Part shown: positions 11,613 through 24,026 of the stretch, in pieces
Layout of the letters: every line of letters starts with the position of its first letter
How positions within the stretch are numbered: the first letter of the stretch is position 1
Source: Artocarpus heterophyllus
Taxonomy: Eukaryota; Streptophyta; Magnoliopsida; Rosales; Moraceae
Assembly: GCA_025403435.1 (NCBI GenBank)
Contig: CM046348.1
Coordinates: 21,449,899 to 21,513,898, forward strand
Direction of reading: 5' to 3'
DNA length: 64,000 nt
Notes under the pieces: model-generated
The model's input: the letters and a program-made list of their open reading frames with translations, nothing else
What the model was told of the DNA's origin: nothing
Databases searched by the model: none
Made by a program: the position numbers and the translations under genes

Positions 11613-13626
11613 TGTTGGAAACAAAGTGCGCAGCGGAATTTTTTAAAATTTTTCATCAGAGTATTTTCCAAAACACAAGTTTGACATGTTATATGTATAA
11701 TTTAAACAGATCTTACTAACCTCAGTATGCCGAAGAACCTCCGCGACCTGTGTAGAGAAGTAACGTTCCAAAAGAGCCTCAACCAACTGGTCTTCTTTGC
11801 TATTCTCTATCCACAACCGGAGTGAGTGTGGGCTCACACGTACAGCTCTTCCACCGGTGACTCTCCTTCCAACCAATAGAGAGAACCCAAAGCTAGTGTT
11901 CGTGATTTGTGAACAAAAGCTCTCAGGGAGTTTTCAGATGCTCACTAGAAGAGTATCACTCTTAATCTCTCAAATTGATCTGAGTAAATCATTAGACTCA
12001 CTCTATTTTTATACCTATTGGTCCTTGGGGTCAGTCCATATCAGATTAGGTCTCAAAAATCGAAACAGAATCAAGTTCGGATCAATATCTGATAAGATAC
12101 GCGTGAAAAACGCGTAATCTTAGCTGTCGCGGTCGGCATGCCGAACTGTGAGATAGGCAGGCCGAACTTTCTGATCGGCAGGCCGAACTGTCGAGAAAAA
12201 AATCTCCGCGAATCTTTTATTTTCCACCCGAGATTCTAAAGGATAAAGTCTCAGTTTTGATTCAAATAGCCCAATAGAAAAGATATCTGATCAAAACAAA
12301 CTTTATCAAGATAATCTCTAAGAAAATAAATCAATTCACAATAATTCTACAAGTTTATCTTGTTCTAATTGTCCAAAATTAAAACAACCGATAAACAGAC
12401 AAGAATTATCCGAACGCCATAATTCAGCAAGTTCATCTTGAACTAATTTCTTACATAATTAATTCAACCGATAAACAGACATGAATTATTTGATTCTTAT
12501 AAATTTTAAACCAATCTGATAAATCCGACATAAGTCACCAATTATTGAAAAAGCACGCCGTGTCGTTACAGGATTTTGTGAGCTAGCAAAGGGGACCAAA
12601 ATGGACCTATAAAGTTCAAGCTCATGATAATTATGAAACCCAATATCCCAGATATACATTTCACAATTATCAACTCCAACGCTACTCCACTAAAAGCTTG
12701 GAGCTGCACTCTCGAACTTTATAGAATTACGAAGCTCGTGTAGCTAAGTCTCCATGACATATCATAGTGTATCGCATCCCCATATGATCATCCATAATCG
12801 GCTTAAGGACAAGTTCTGTCTTACCTTCCCGATTATTTTTATCTTACGTTCCATTGTCTCACCATTAGAAAACTCACCATCCAAAGATAGTATACCATTC
12901 GGTTACACCTATGTATCCAAATGGTTGAGCGCTCCAGTTTTCCAATTACAGGACAACGCATATAAGAGGATATCATTACTCCTAAAGAGGAGCTATGGAT
13001 TCCATATCTATGAATAACAAGTCTACGCTACCAAGAGTCATGCCTCCAACGTACCGGCATGCATGCCACTATAGAGATGTGGGAGTCACCCATTGGTACA
13101 TCAAAAGACACAAGTCGAGACAACGGGCCCATTATTCATCTCAGGATTAAGATACAATACAAATGATTGTCTAAAGTGAATCGATTTGACAAGACAGAAT
13201 TATTAATCCAAATCAATTCACTTTATGTCCCGATCCAACACATCGTCACCTATGACAACGCGCCAATGTTTCTATTCACGGAGTCCAACTCCGATGGCCA
13301 AGACAAACCATTTCCCAAAAGGAATATAGACAACATAACAATCTTTACATGAATAAAGCGCCCAACTTTATTCCCTCGATTGCGGATCATATATTTTAGA
13401 CCATCACCTTAAGAGTCGTGTCTACCGCATAATCATCCCATCATATGCCCAACTCTTAAGGTTTAGACTGATAGTCTCAGACTACTGTTTGCTTATCATA
13501 CATTCAACAAATATGAACGTAAAGAGGACAATATTTGGTATATATAAATGAATAAATTCTTTATTGATAAAAAATGTCTCCAAAAACGTATTACATTTTT
13601 ACTCCTTAGAGCATACATGTCTAACA
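11613..13626 (-). repeat. Copia-A 5' LTR (2014 bp)
   Basis: Near-identical to 3944-5978, with TATA on the minus strand at 12013-12006. It is 21 bp shorter overall, mostly because its palindrome array lacks one 22-bp unit. Confidence 0.95.
12126..12195. repeat. Palindrome array, three units (Copia-A 5' LTR)
   Basis: Three copies of GGCAGGCCGAAC or GGCATGCCGAAC, about 115 bp upstream of the TATA box at 12006-12013 in the transcribed direction. The fourth unit present at 4493-4514 is absent here. Confidence 0.9.
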
Positions 13627-14833
13627 GATTAAACATTTAATCTCTATGTTTAATCATATTTCTAATAATATAGCATGTTCTATGGCCATAAGTATGTACA
13701 TTTTGGTATTGTTATGCTCAGTTGACTTTTTATTTAATTCAATGCAAAACCATTGTAATAAGAACTTATGACATTATCCAATTAGTTTGTCCTATGAGGA
13801 ATTGAATAGTGTATGATATTATGGTGTTAGGTCTTTAGCATATTTTATCTTCTAAGAGGATTGATCTTTTTACTAAGCATAAATTGGACTAGAGATAAGT
13901 AGAAACTACCATTTACTGCGTCACAAAAACTTTATAATGTTATGTTTTAAGGTGCATTGATTAGAATGTTGCTATTTGACAATGATATAGATTATTAAAA
14001 AGCATTCATGATTCATTAGAATATGTGATATGATCTAATAAGAAAATAAGGTTTTTAACTAAAACGAGGGTATGGTTCTTAATTAGTGGTCTGGTAGGCA
14101 TGGGACGTAGGGGGGACCAGTAGACCCAACAAAGGGTGATGAATACTTTAAGGTTGAAAAACTAAAATAAGAAAAGCCACAAAGAATAAGACTGAATACG
14201 ACAAATACCTGAGGTCTAAAGACGAAGATGGAAACCCTGTATTATTATTGTTGTATTGGCCAAATTATGATGAACAGGATTTGAAAACCATAGCCTATCA
14301 TCACTAGATAAGTACCACACTCCAAGGGTACCCAAAAGAAGAAAGAATTGTTGAAAGAAAACTGATAAAAGAAATTGTCTTATTGCATTCCCCTTTAATG
14401 TTCATGTTCATGCATCAGTTTCTACTTACTGAGCCTTTAGCTCATTATAGTTCTTATGATGCAGGTGAGGAATTGATAGTATCCAGAGCTGTCGGATAGA
14501 AATTTGTGCATATGCCATGTTTTAGATCAACTTTTGAAGCTTATTTTAAACCTCTGTTTCGTCAAACTTAGTAGTTTTGTTATAATTTTGTGAACAGACA
14601 TATATTACTAAATCTAGATATGATAGTATACTCCACATTCTATTTTTGAATATTGCATATGTTGTAAATAAGAGAATGAATGAAATAAGAGTTTCAAAAC
14701 TCCTTTGTAATGAAATGAATATTTTAAGTAAACCATAACATTTATAATGTAAATGAAAGGTTAATACTCTTTATCCTAACTTAAATAGGCTTTCCACTAG
14801 CTTATTAGTTAGCTTGAGGGGTATTACATAAGG

Positions 14834-15587
14834 AATATTCTTCATTTCTTCCTTCTCCAAATCATTACTCCGGCATGATTTAGACTAAACTTGTCACTCT
14901 TTACAATAGGTGCAATACCAGATGAATAGTTCTTTATGCGAAATTTGTCTAAAACTTTATGGATATAGGTCTCTTGAGACAATCCTAATGTCCCTTGAGA
15001 TTTGTTTCTATCAATCTTTATGCCAATGACATAAGAAGCTCTACCCATATCTTTCATGTCAAACTGTTGTGAGAGAAATCGCTTCACTTCATGAAGCAAT
15101 CCCAAATCACTTAAAGCAAGTAAAATATCATCCATATATAGGACTAAAAAAATTATTTTGCCCCCACTAACCTTAAGTTATATACATTGATCCATGACAT
15201 TCTCTGTGAAACCAAAAGAAGAAATAACATTAAACTTTAAATACCATTGATAGGATGCCTGTTTTAGCTTGTATATAGATTTTTTAAGCTTACAAACCAA
15301 ATGATCATTTCTATTTGAGATGAATTCTTCTAGTTGTCTCATGCAAATCTCTTCCTTAAGATCTTTATTGAGAAAAGCCGTTTTCACATCCATCTGATGT
15401 AGCTCTATATCAAAATAGCCATTAATGTCGTGATTATCCTAAATGAATCCTTCTTTGAAACAGGAAAGAAGGTATCATGATAGTCAATTCCTTTTTTGTG
15501 AGTGAATTCTTTAGCTACAAGTCCTACTTTATATCTTTCAATGTTACTTGAGGAATCTTTTTTAGTTTTAAAGACCCATTTACAACT
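14834..15587 (-). pseudogene. Copia-B reverse transcriptase fragment
   Basis: Minus-strand frames carry Copia RT motifs: CKWVFKTK, RYKVGLVAK and GIDYHDTF (15405-15587), MDVKTAFLN and YKLKQA (15178-15393), then DDILLALSD and FDMKDMG (14842-15135). The YVDD catalytic box is degraded to MDD at the break between the last two. Several frameshifts and stops interrupt it. The left end joins the RNase H fragment across S1; the right end continues at 28463 across G1. Confidence 0.9.
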
Positions 15588-15904
15588 TGTTGAGGGTGAG
15601 CTCAGCGCCACCGTCAAGGAGACAAACTTCGGTGGTCGGCTAAATAGCTCGGCAGAGCCCCCAGGGAACACGCTATCGACCCAACGTGACGTGCACCCTG
15701 TCCGAGGTGCTTTTCAGGGCCCTCAAGGCTGCGCCCTAAGCAGGACGCCACCTCGGATCATGCACTAGCCTGGGTCGGATTAATCTCACTCACAAGCAAA
15801 CTGCTACTCGCCACTACAGGCTGACAAACGGCAAATAACTCACCATCCGATGGAATCTAATCCATCGATGGGGGACGTAACACTTGTCATTTACTGCTTG
15901 ACAC
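15588..15904 (+). repeat. Truncated G1 5' LTR
   Basis: Matches the first half of the 3' LTR (27820 to about 28135) with scattered changes, then stops at the stretch CTTGACAC. The following 24 bases are a copy of gag sequence found again at 15998-16021, so LTR end, primer site, leader and gag start are missing. Confidence 0.9.
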
Positions 15905-16626
15905 AAGCCACATGCTCCTCTAAAACGCGTTCAAAGTTTCGCAAATCAAAGCCTATGACGAGACTGCAGATGCAGATGAGCATGTCGAGCTATTCCGAAG
16001 CCACATGCTCCTCTAAAACGCCAGCGACGCAGCAATGTGTAAAGCCTTTTTGCTGACCCTGATTAGGCCTGCTCGACAATGGATCTGAAGGCTCGAGCCA
16101 TCCTCATATCTTCTTTTCAGCAGCTAGCCGATGCCTTCTTGTCGGCATTTTCTGCAACAAAAACGTGGCAAAAAGAGATTACATATATGTATGCCGTCAA
16201 ACAAGGGGATGGCAACGTTCGAGATTACATCAACCGGTTCACCTGGGCAGTTCTAGAGGTCAAGCACGTCGAAGATGAGACCCTTAAACACATTTTTGTA
16301 GGTGGCCTTCGAGACGAAAAGCTGACCTGGTCGTTGGCCTTCAAGCAGCCGAGCACCTTTTCACAAATGCTCGGTTATGCCCAAAGGTACGCCGACGCCG
16401 CCGAGTACATGAAAAGCCACAAGGAAGAGGCCGGCCTAAGCAGGACAAAGAAGGATAAGAAACAAAAGAAGGCGTCAGAGTAGAACACTGCTGAGCTGAG
16501 CAAGAAATAAAAGAAGGAGAAGAAATCCGAGAAGCCAAAGGTGCCGACCTGTAAGTTTCAAAGCTACACGCCTTTAGTGGCGACCATCGACGAGGTGCTC
16601 GCCCAGGTAGGTAGCATGAATCTACT
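15905..16626 (+). pseudogene. G1 gag fragment (N-terminal part lost)
   Basis: The surviving gag starts near 15930 with a YDETADADEHVELF stretch typical of Tat gag. The longest open part is 16079-16483, with FQQLADAF, YAVKQGDGNVRDYI and FVGGLRDEKLTW, the retrotransposon gag family pattern. A lysine-rich segment follows to 16540. A stop near 16015 and others break it. S2 interrupts it at 16626; it resumes at 19745. Confidence 0.85.
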
Positions 16627-16900
16627 TGTAACGCCCCCCTTACGAACGTCATAGATTTCGTTACATTTATACATTACATACTTATTTTGGAACTTTAATT
16701 GTAAACATAGTTAAGAAAAACGTAACTAGGATCCATACATACACTTTTTTTTTTACAACATTTATAATTTGATCCATACTATTAATAATTCAATTGATTA
16801 TTAAATTGATCATAAACATCCTTTAATAAAGTAAAAATACCAAATAGTAAAATCATAACTTATGAAACATCACATCATTTAAAACTATTTACTCTCACAG

Positions 16901-17097
16901 TTCAGCAGGCCAAATTGGAGACTTCGGCAGGCCGAACATGGTCGGCAGGCCAAAAATCGTCAATCGGCAGGCCGACAAAGGCTCTGCAAAATAGGGTTTA
17001 AAAACTTTCAAAGTTTGGCAAGCTGAACTTGAGATCAGCAGGCCGAACATTCTTACATCGGCATGCCGACCAATGATGATCGGAAGGCCGTCAGAGC
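16901..17097. repeat. Palindrome array, eight units (S2, left)
   Basis: Degenerate TTCGGC-AG-GCCGAA copies with CAGGCC-like centres at 16906, 16928, 16946, 16968, 17019, 17039, 17062 and 17083. Spacing is 18-23 bp except for one gap of 51 bp. Confidence 0.85.
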
Positions 17098-17438
17098 CAA
17101 AAACTATTAGAAAACTTAATTTTAAGACAAATTCAACTTTTCAAAATGCGGAAGATCAAATTCTGAACATGATAAAATAAAATATTAAAACATAGTTATT
17201 GCATTCTTTTAAAACTTATCATAAAAATAAGTTCAAATAATAAACCATAATTTAAATCATAAAATTTGCTTCATTGGTGTTCTTTCGGTTACAGTTCATC
17301 TTCCTTATGCTCATACGCCTTCCCATGTCCTCCGCCTAATCCATGACTTTCTTACCCTTATATGCAACATGATATAAACTTGAATAAGCTAAAGCTTAGT
17401 AAGTACAAATAATTCTCACAATTTAAAAATATTTCATA

Positions 17439-17480
17439 AACATCATCATCATCATCATCGTCGTCGTCATCATCGTCATA
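17439..17480. repeat. Trinucleotide microsatellite (CAT/CGT)n in S2
   Basis: A run of CAT changing to CGT and back, about 14 units. It is noncoding. Confidence 0.9.
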
Positions 17481-19395
17481 AGGTAATAGTGCAATAAGCA
17501 CATTTTCATAGAAACATATCTTTCGTTACATTGACCATATTAAAACTTATTCCATTTTATCTTAAGGGCCCAAGTGTTGCACCATAATCATCATCGTAGG
17601 CGCGCCGTCATGAGAGGAGAATGGTAGCTAATCCTAAACCAAACATGACATCATATCATATCATATCATAACATTGGTGTGCAACACTCATTAGGTGATA
17701 CATATATACATAACTTTCATGCTTTGAAATTTGTCATAATCAAACATGCATAACTTTAAATCATGAAAAATCTTTCATAAGAAATCCTTTAAGGAAATCA
17801 TCATAAAATCATCATAAATATCATCATGAACATAACATCAAACCTTTTATAAAACATATCATGTTGCAGGTGAGAATGTACTTACCTTAGAAGCTAGCTT
17901 ACTTAACCTTATATGTATTGGTGACAATGCTGCGGTCTCGATGTGCTCGTTCCTTAAAGTGTTCATGCCATTTATTCATTTAAAATTACAAAATAAAATT
18001 AATACTTATTATCATAGAATAAAACATTCATTCATATTACATCACATATACATTCATCTCATACAAACATAATTCATAACATGCATCCATAACTATAATC
18101 ATCAAAAACATAAAAATCATTATCACATATACTTCACTGACCTACATGGACTCAAGACTTAAAAACTTAATATTCACACATACTTTAGACACCATACTTA
18201 ACATGGGTAAAGTTAATACATAATCATATTACCGTAATTTTTCTTTAGTCATAAAAATTACATTAAGTATCTAAAAACAACCCATATATTTCAAACATGA
18301 AATCTGCCAATCAATAATAAGGTAGTGAGTAATCTTTTGAAAACATTTTCTAACAATTAAAACTCATATAGTTTAATTTTAAAATTCATACTAACATCTT
18401 ACTAACATATATTTCAATTTCATAAAATTATTTCATCATCAATAAAATCATTTAAACATATAAAACATCACATAAAACAAAAGTCCTGTATTAACATTTT
18501 TAAAACAGTTCCTTGACCTTGTCTCAATAGAAAATTCATAACACATAATTCACTCAACAAAACATTACCAAACTTTGCAGTCCATAACATAACATATATA
18601 TGAACATTTTTGCCAAATTTTGTAGCAAACAAAGCACGTTTACCCCTTGAATAAAAATCATATTTTCATGCATCATAACCAAACAATAATATTTTACTGT
18701 GACTGGTAGAGAATAGAAAATTCATAACTTATCATAGAAAAATCCAATTAAGGTGAAACTTGGAGAAACATCACAAAACTCATACATGAATAGCATATTA
18801 AAAATTTAGAGTAAACAAAATTTGTGGAGAAAACTATGGCAGTCGCATGTCAAGAAGGATTTCATTTCAAAATTAAACCAAAAACGAACCCTTACCTCAA
18901 AACGATCCTTCTCAAATTCCTTCAAATTCGTCCAAAGAAAACTCAATATTTCTTAAATATTTGCAAGAGAATTGAGGAAGAGACAAAGAAGAAAATCGTG
19001 AAGAAGAGAAAGTGAGAGAGAAAACACGAGAGAGGTAGAGAGAAAAAGAACGTTTTTTTTTTTAAAATAACGTAATGAGCATAACGTAAAAGGGGAGTCA
19101 AAACTTAAAACTCTCCATTAAGTCAGAAATTTTCTGACTAAATTAGAGGCCATCATCATCACGTGTAAATGGAGAGGATTGAGGGAGAGTCAAATCAATT
19201 AGTCTCACTTACCATATTTTGCCTTCTAAAAATATGAAATCATATCAATCAATACCAATCAATGAAAAGTCAAACGTTTCCTTTTGCTTAAATGATAAAA
19301 TTAATCCATAATTATACCAATTAATCACATTAAACCACCCAATCAACGTAATTATCTCAACCATAAATTTGGAGAGATTTCAGCTGACTGCTCGT

Positions 19396-19492
19396 CAGCT
19401 GTCATCGGCCTGTCGATTCCCCACATCGGCCTGTCGATTCTTGGAAGACTTTTTGGCCTGCTAAACTTGAAAGTCTGGCCTACCGAACTATC
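19396..19492. repeat. Palindrome array, four units (S2, right)
   Basis: Four degenerate copies of TCGGCCTGTCGA-like sequence, here with the CT centre on the plus strand, opposite to the left array of the same element. Confidence 0.7.
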
Positions 19493-19744
19493 CTTAAAAT
19501 ACAATACATCAACATCATAACATTCAAGTCATCATTGTATTATAAATAAACATACATTGAAATTAACATGAATACTTGAGCACATCGATTCCTTGCGATC
19601 GTCACCTGTCATAACACTTAGAATAAATACTTAGTAACATTAAAATCATAAATCATAACATATATCATAAATTATTAATAAAAGTTACTTAACGTCGTTA
19701 CTAACTTAGCATGATCCGTTACATAAAAATAGGTAGGTGTTACA

Positions 19745-20640
19745 CTGTTGGTGCCACCACCCAAGCTCAAAGGCAGCAAGGCGAAGCGGGACCAAGCGAG
19801 GTATTACGAGTTTCACAAGGATGTGGGGCACAACACCCATGAATGCATCCAACTGAAGGACCAAATTGAAAGGCTTGTCTGAGAAGGTCATTTAAGAGAA
19901 TTTGTTGTGCGAGTTATAACCCTGGGTTCTACCTCAAGAAGAAGCGAGCTGCCAAGCCGAGATGTACCGAACCGCTCACGAACCGATGGTGGGAACACCT
20001 CAGAACCCCCGAACATCGTCCATACTATCTTCGACGGGCCTATCACCAGGGACACGTCGAGTGGGCGACGGTTGTACATCAGAGAAGCTCAGCTGATCGA
20101 ACGTGGTGAATTCATAAATATGTCCGAGCATGTTAACAAAAAATGTCACCAAGAAGATATCCCGATCACATTCACCGAGGAGGAAGCAGACCAGTTAATC
20201 CATCTACACAATGACGCCCTCGTGTGCAAGCTACCCATCGCCAACAACGTAGTGCGGCGAATTTTGATCGACAATGGTAACTCGACTGACATCCTCTTTA
20301 AACAAGCCTTTGATAAACTGAAAATCAACAATGCCCCTTTGTTCCCGGTCCAGACCTCACTTTATGTCTTCGCGGGAGAATGTGTCGAGCAGTGAGGAAA
20401 GTCAGCCTGCCATTGACTTTCGAAGAAAGAGCTGCTCGGATCACTCAGGTCGTTGACTTTTTAGTCATCGGTAAGCCGTCACAATACAACATCATCATCG
20501 GCCGCCCGACACTGAATGCATTGAAGGCCATAGTCTCCACATATCACCTGGCCATGAAATTCCCAACACAAGACAGGGTCGGAGTAATTCGCTCATCCTA
20601 AAAGGATTCCCAAGCCTGCTATGCCAATGCTGTAAGGTCT
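19745..20640 (+). pseudogene. G1 gag C-terminus and protease
   Basis: The first part has YYEFHKDVGHNTHECIQLK, the zinc-knuckle region of Tat gag with its first cysteine replaced. After a stop near 19878 the frame runs to a protease with RRILIDNGNSTDILF; the active-site D-S-G triad reads D-N-G here. Protease then continues past another stop near 20393 as IIIGRPTLNA in a different frame (20380-20601). Confidence 0.85.
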
Positions 20641-20688
20641 GCAACGGCTTAGCATTTAGGTGTCTCGGCTATCTTCACGGTTGACGAG

Positions 20689-21600
20689 GTGGACCTGCTT
20701 GTCGACCCGACACCTAAAATGCTATCTGATCTCGACCCCAGACTACCCAAGGAAGAGGTGAGGGCTACCTCGGTCGAAGACTTGGTGCCGTTCTCTTTAG
20801 ACCCTGCAAGGTCTGAACGCACCGTTCAACTTGAATCCCAGCTAAGACCTGAGATTCGGGCAGACCTGAAAAGGCTTCTTACTAAATATCAGGATGTGTT
20901 TGCATGGTCCCATGAAGACATGTCAGACATTGATCCAAGTGTAATCAGTCATCGGCTCAACGTCTGACCCAACCATAGGCGAGTGATACAGAAGAGGAGA
21001 GCCTTCAACCTAGAAAGGTACACTGCTATAAATGAAGAAGTCCAAAAGCTCCTCAAGGCTAGTTTCATCAGGGAGGTTAAATATCCAGAGTGGCTGGCAA
21101 ACGTCGTTCTCGTTAAAAAGGCAAACAGCAAATGGCGGGTCTGTATCGATTATACCAACCTTAACATGGCATGCCCCAAGGATTGCTTTCCACTTCCCCG
21201 GATAGATCAGCTCATCGATGCCATTACCGGCCATGAGCTCTTGAGCTTTATGGATGCCTATTCCGGGTACAATCAGATAAGGATGGTCGAGGAGGATCAA
21301 GCAAAGACAACTTTTATTACCGACTAGGGCTTATACTACTATGCGGTTATACCCTTTGGGCTAAAGAATGCTGGGGCTACATACCAACGCCTTGTCAACA
21401 AAATGTTTGCTCAGCTGATCGGCAAAACAATGGAAGTCTATGTGGACGACATGCTAGTAAAATCTATCCGAGCAGAAGGCCACATGGCCGATCTCCAAGC
21501 AAGCTTTGATATTCTCTGGGAATATGGGATGAAACTCAACCCGACGAAGTGTGCATTTGGTGTAAGCTTGGGCAAATTTCTCAGATTTTTGGTCAACTAA
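20689..21600 (+). pseudogene. G1 reverse transcriptase
   Basis: An RT of Tat type: WLANVVLVKK and WRVCIDYTNLN, FPLPRIDQLID, FMDAYSGYNQI (20983-21327), then after a stop the YVDDMLVKS catalytic box (21403-21600). Stops at about 20965, 21325 and 21598 separate the pieces, all in or near one frame, so decay is mainly by point mutation. Confidence 0.9.
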
Positions 21601-22317
21601 CGAGGCATTAAGGTTAACCTAGCAAAGGCCCAAGCAATTATCGACATGCATTGTCCTCGGACTGTAAAGGACATGAAATGGCTCATCTGCATGGTAGCAG
21701 CCCTCTCAAGGTTCGTCTCCCAGGCCACCGACAAGTGCCACCCATTTTTTTAGGCGCTTAAGGGGAGGTTTGAGTGGAGCAGGGAGTGTGAGGAAGCTTT
21801 TAAAGCCTGAAGAAGTATTTAGCCACACCCCCGCTCCTATCTAAACCTTTGCTCGGTGAGATTTTAATTGCTTATCTAGCTGTGTCTGAGAAAGCCGTTA
21901 GCTCGGTCCTAGTCTGAGACAAAGATGGAGCACAAAAGCCTATCTATTACACCAGCCATGCGTTCTAGGGTGCCTAGGAACAGTACCCGCCCTTCGAGAA
22001 GTTGACCCTCGTCGTAATTACTTAAGCTTGCAAGCTGAGACCATACTTCCAGGGCCACACCATAAAGGTCCCGACCAAATTCCCTCTCCGGCAAGTACTA
22101 CAGAGCCTGGAGATATCGGGCCGCATGGCCAAATGGTCAGTAGAGCTTGGCCGGTACGATGTGCATTTTGTGCCAAGAACGGCCATCAAAGCCCAAGCTC
22201 TGGCGGACTTCATGGCTGAATTCACGGATGCCGAACAAGCGACACCACTAGCAAGAAGTCACCCATCGAAGTGCCAGGTGCCCCCAGTTGCAGCGAGGAT
22301 AGCACTACCCTAGAGTC
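21601..22317 (+). pseudogene. G1 RT thumb and first RNase H
   Basis: Broken frames carry IDMHCPRTVKD and ALSRFVSQATDK (thumb/connection), then a Gypsy RNase H remnant ending in MAKWSVELGRYDVHFVPR and ALADFMAEF (22125-22235). At least seven stops occur, several at positions where glutamine or tryptophan is usual. Confidence 0.8.
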
Positions 22318-22819
22318 AGAATGGAGACTTTATGTTGAAGGATCTTCTTGCATTAACGGATCAAGCGCCGAGTGGATTTTAATAAGCCCAGATGGATACA
22401 AGGCAATCTAGGCTCTCTGATTTGACTTCAAGGCCTCCAATAATGAGACGAAATACCAAGCTTTTCTGGCCGGACTTTCGATCACCAAAGACCTCGGAGT
22501 AGACCGCATAATCATCCACAACGACTCTATGCTTGTCATTCAGCAGGTCACATGGGGATTCCAGGCCCAAGCAGATTCTATGGCCGCGTATTTACAAGAA
22601 GTCAAACAACTGCTCGGACAATTTAAATCCTACTCTTTCAAACAGATCCCCCGATCAAAGAACTCACAGGCTGACGCCCTCGCTCGACTAGCCTCGGGCC
22701 TTAGCTATAGCGACCTTACCTCGGTCCCTATTGAAAGACTTGCCAAGCCTAGCATCGTCAGGGAAGTAACAAGTGTAGCCGAGGAACTCGAGACCACATG
22801 GATGGACCCGATTATCTAG
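22318..22819 (+). pseudogene. G1 second (archaeal-type) RNase H
   Basis: A second RNase H with LYVEGSS at the first strand, NETKYQAFLAGL, HNDSMLVIQQ and NSQADALARLAS, the usual four-acid pattern of aRNH with the first acidic residue changed to E. This extra domain is characteristic of Tat Gypsy elements. One stop interrupts the N-terminal part and the rest (22529-22819) is open. Confidence 0.85.
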
Positions 22820-24026
22820 TACCTAACCACAGTTGATTTACCCAACGACCGAGAAGAAACATGTTTGATATGAAATAGCTTGGCACGGTATTCGGTGATT
22901 GGAGGACACTATACCGACAAGGTTACACCACGCCATGTTTGAAGTGCTTGAGCCCCAAAGAAACCGAGTATCTAATGAAGGAAATCCACAAAGGTTTATG
23001 TGGCAACCACTCTGGGGGGCGATCTTTGGCCTAGAAGTGCCTTCGACAGGGCTACTACTGGCCGACCATGGGGCAGGACTATTAGGATTTTGTTCAAAAA
23101 TGTCTCAAATGTCAACAATTTACGAGAATGCCCAGATATCATGCCGAGCCCCTTACCCCGGTTACCTCTACATGGCCATTCGCTAAGTGGGCCATCGATT
23201 TGATTGGGCCCTTTCCTCCAACCCGATCACAATTCAAGTACTGTATCATGGCCATTGACTACCTCACAAAGTGGGTCGAGGTTGAACCGTATACCAACAT
23301 GACCGAAGCCAAGTACACCAACTTTGTGTAGAAGAACATCATTTGTCGGTTTGGGATCCCACACACGATTGTGACCGATAATTCCAAACAATTCGAGTCT
23401 TCAGGTTTCTTCCGCCTATGTGAATAGCTCGACATTAAGAAGGTTTTCTCCTACCTGAGCTATCCCCAAAGCAACGGCCAGGTGGAGGCAGTGAACAAGA
23501 CGATCAAAGATAACCTGAAGAAGAAGCTCGAGGGCCTCAAGGGCACATGGATTGATGAGCTCCCACAAGTACTCTGGGCATACCACACAATCGCCCAGAC
23601 AGCAACTGGAGAGACCCCTTTCTCCCTTGTGTACAGAGCAGAGGCTATCATCCTGGCTGAAGTTGGGTTACCTAGCTTTAGAATCGAGCATTACGAGGAG
23701 ATCCAGAATGCTGAGATAATGATGTCCGAGCTTGACCTATTTGAGAAAAAAAGAAACCGAGCAGCGATCTGTAATGCAGCCGGAATCAAGTGGTAGCTCA
23801 GTATTACAACAAAAGGGTCGAACTGAGAAGCTTTAAAGTCGGGGATTTGGTACTCAAGAAGATCACAGTTCAGCAGCTCCGTTTGGGGTCCTTTGGCCCG
23901 AAGTGGGATGGGCTGTATAAGGTCGTCGGTATCGTTAGGCCAAGCACGTACAAACTAACGAATATGGAGGAAAACCAGCTCGATCATCATTGGAACGGTG
24001 AGCTCTTGAAAAGATTCTTTTGCTAA
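22820..24026 (+). pseudogene. G1 integrase
   Basis: A zinc-binding remnant (IHKGLCGNHSGGR ... CLKCQQF) is followed by the core: WAIDLIGPFPP and YLTKWVEVEPY (23128-23331), TIVTDN, and SNGQVEAVNKTIKDNLKKKL (23482 onward), the D-D-E pattern. The C-terminal domain runs to 24026 with VGDLVLKK and WDGLYKVV. No chromodomain follows. Four or more stops and a shift near 23790 break it. Confidence 0.9.

Larger units (their letters stand above)
3944..13626 (-). mobile_element. Copia-A: complete, apparently intact Copia retrotransposon
   Basis: The element is 9.68 kb with LTRs at 3944-5978 and 11613-13626 and a perfect GATTA duplication (3939-3943 and 13627-13631). On the minus strand the order is 5' LTR, primer site, a 1.6-kb leader, one uninterrupted polyprotein, polypurine tract and 3' LTR. 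The two LTRs differ at about ten single positions by eye plus one missing 22-bp unit, which suggests a recent insertion. Long LTRs and the gag sequence are reminiscent of the Angela/Tork part of Copia, but the lineage call is tentative. Confidence 0.95.
2646..14828 (+). mobile_element. S1: solo LTR of a Tekay-like Gypsy, split by Copia-A
   Basis: The ends are TGTGATGCTC and GGGTATTACA, flanked by a perfect TAAGG duplication at 2641-2645 and 14829-14833. Without Copia-A the element is 2646-3943 plus 13632-14828, about 2.5 kb. There is no coding sequence, primer site or second LTR, so it is a solo LTR left by recombination between LTRs. At 14429-14470 it has a CTTACTGAGC...TTAGCTC...GCAGGT block also present in the LTRs of G2, G3 and S2, which places it with chromovirus LTRs. 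Confidence 0.85.
16627..19744 (-). mobile_element. S2: long LTR-like insertion, probably a solo LTR
   Basis: The sequence begins TGTAACGCCCC and ends GTGTTACA, so it has TG...CA termini and a short inverted repeat (TGTAAC/GTTACA). It splits G1 gag cleanly. There is no polyprotein, primer site or second LTR in 3.1 kb. The reverse strand has the CTTACTAAGC...TTAGCTTA block (17404-17380) shared with the other chromovirus LTRs. Flanks are CTACT and CTGTT, not a perfect duplication, so either the site has mutated or the boundaries are slightly wrong. It has two palindrome arrays. Confidence 0.7.

Noticed and set aside
18824..19015. 63-residue frame in S2
   Set aside because: Lysine-rich low-complexity reading in an LTR-like sequence with no domain.
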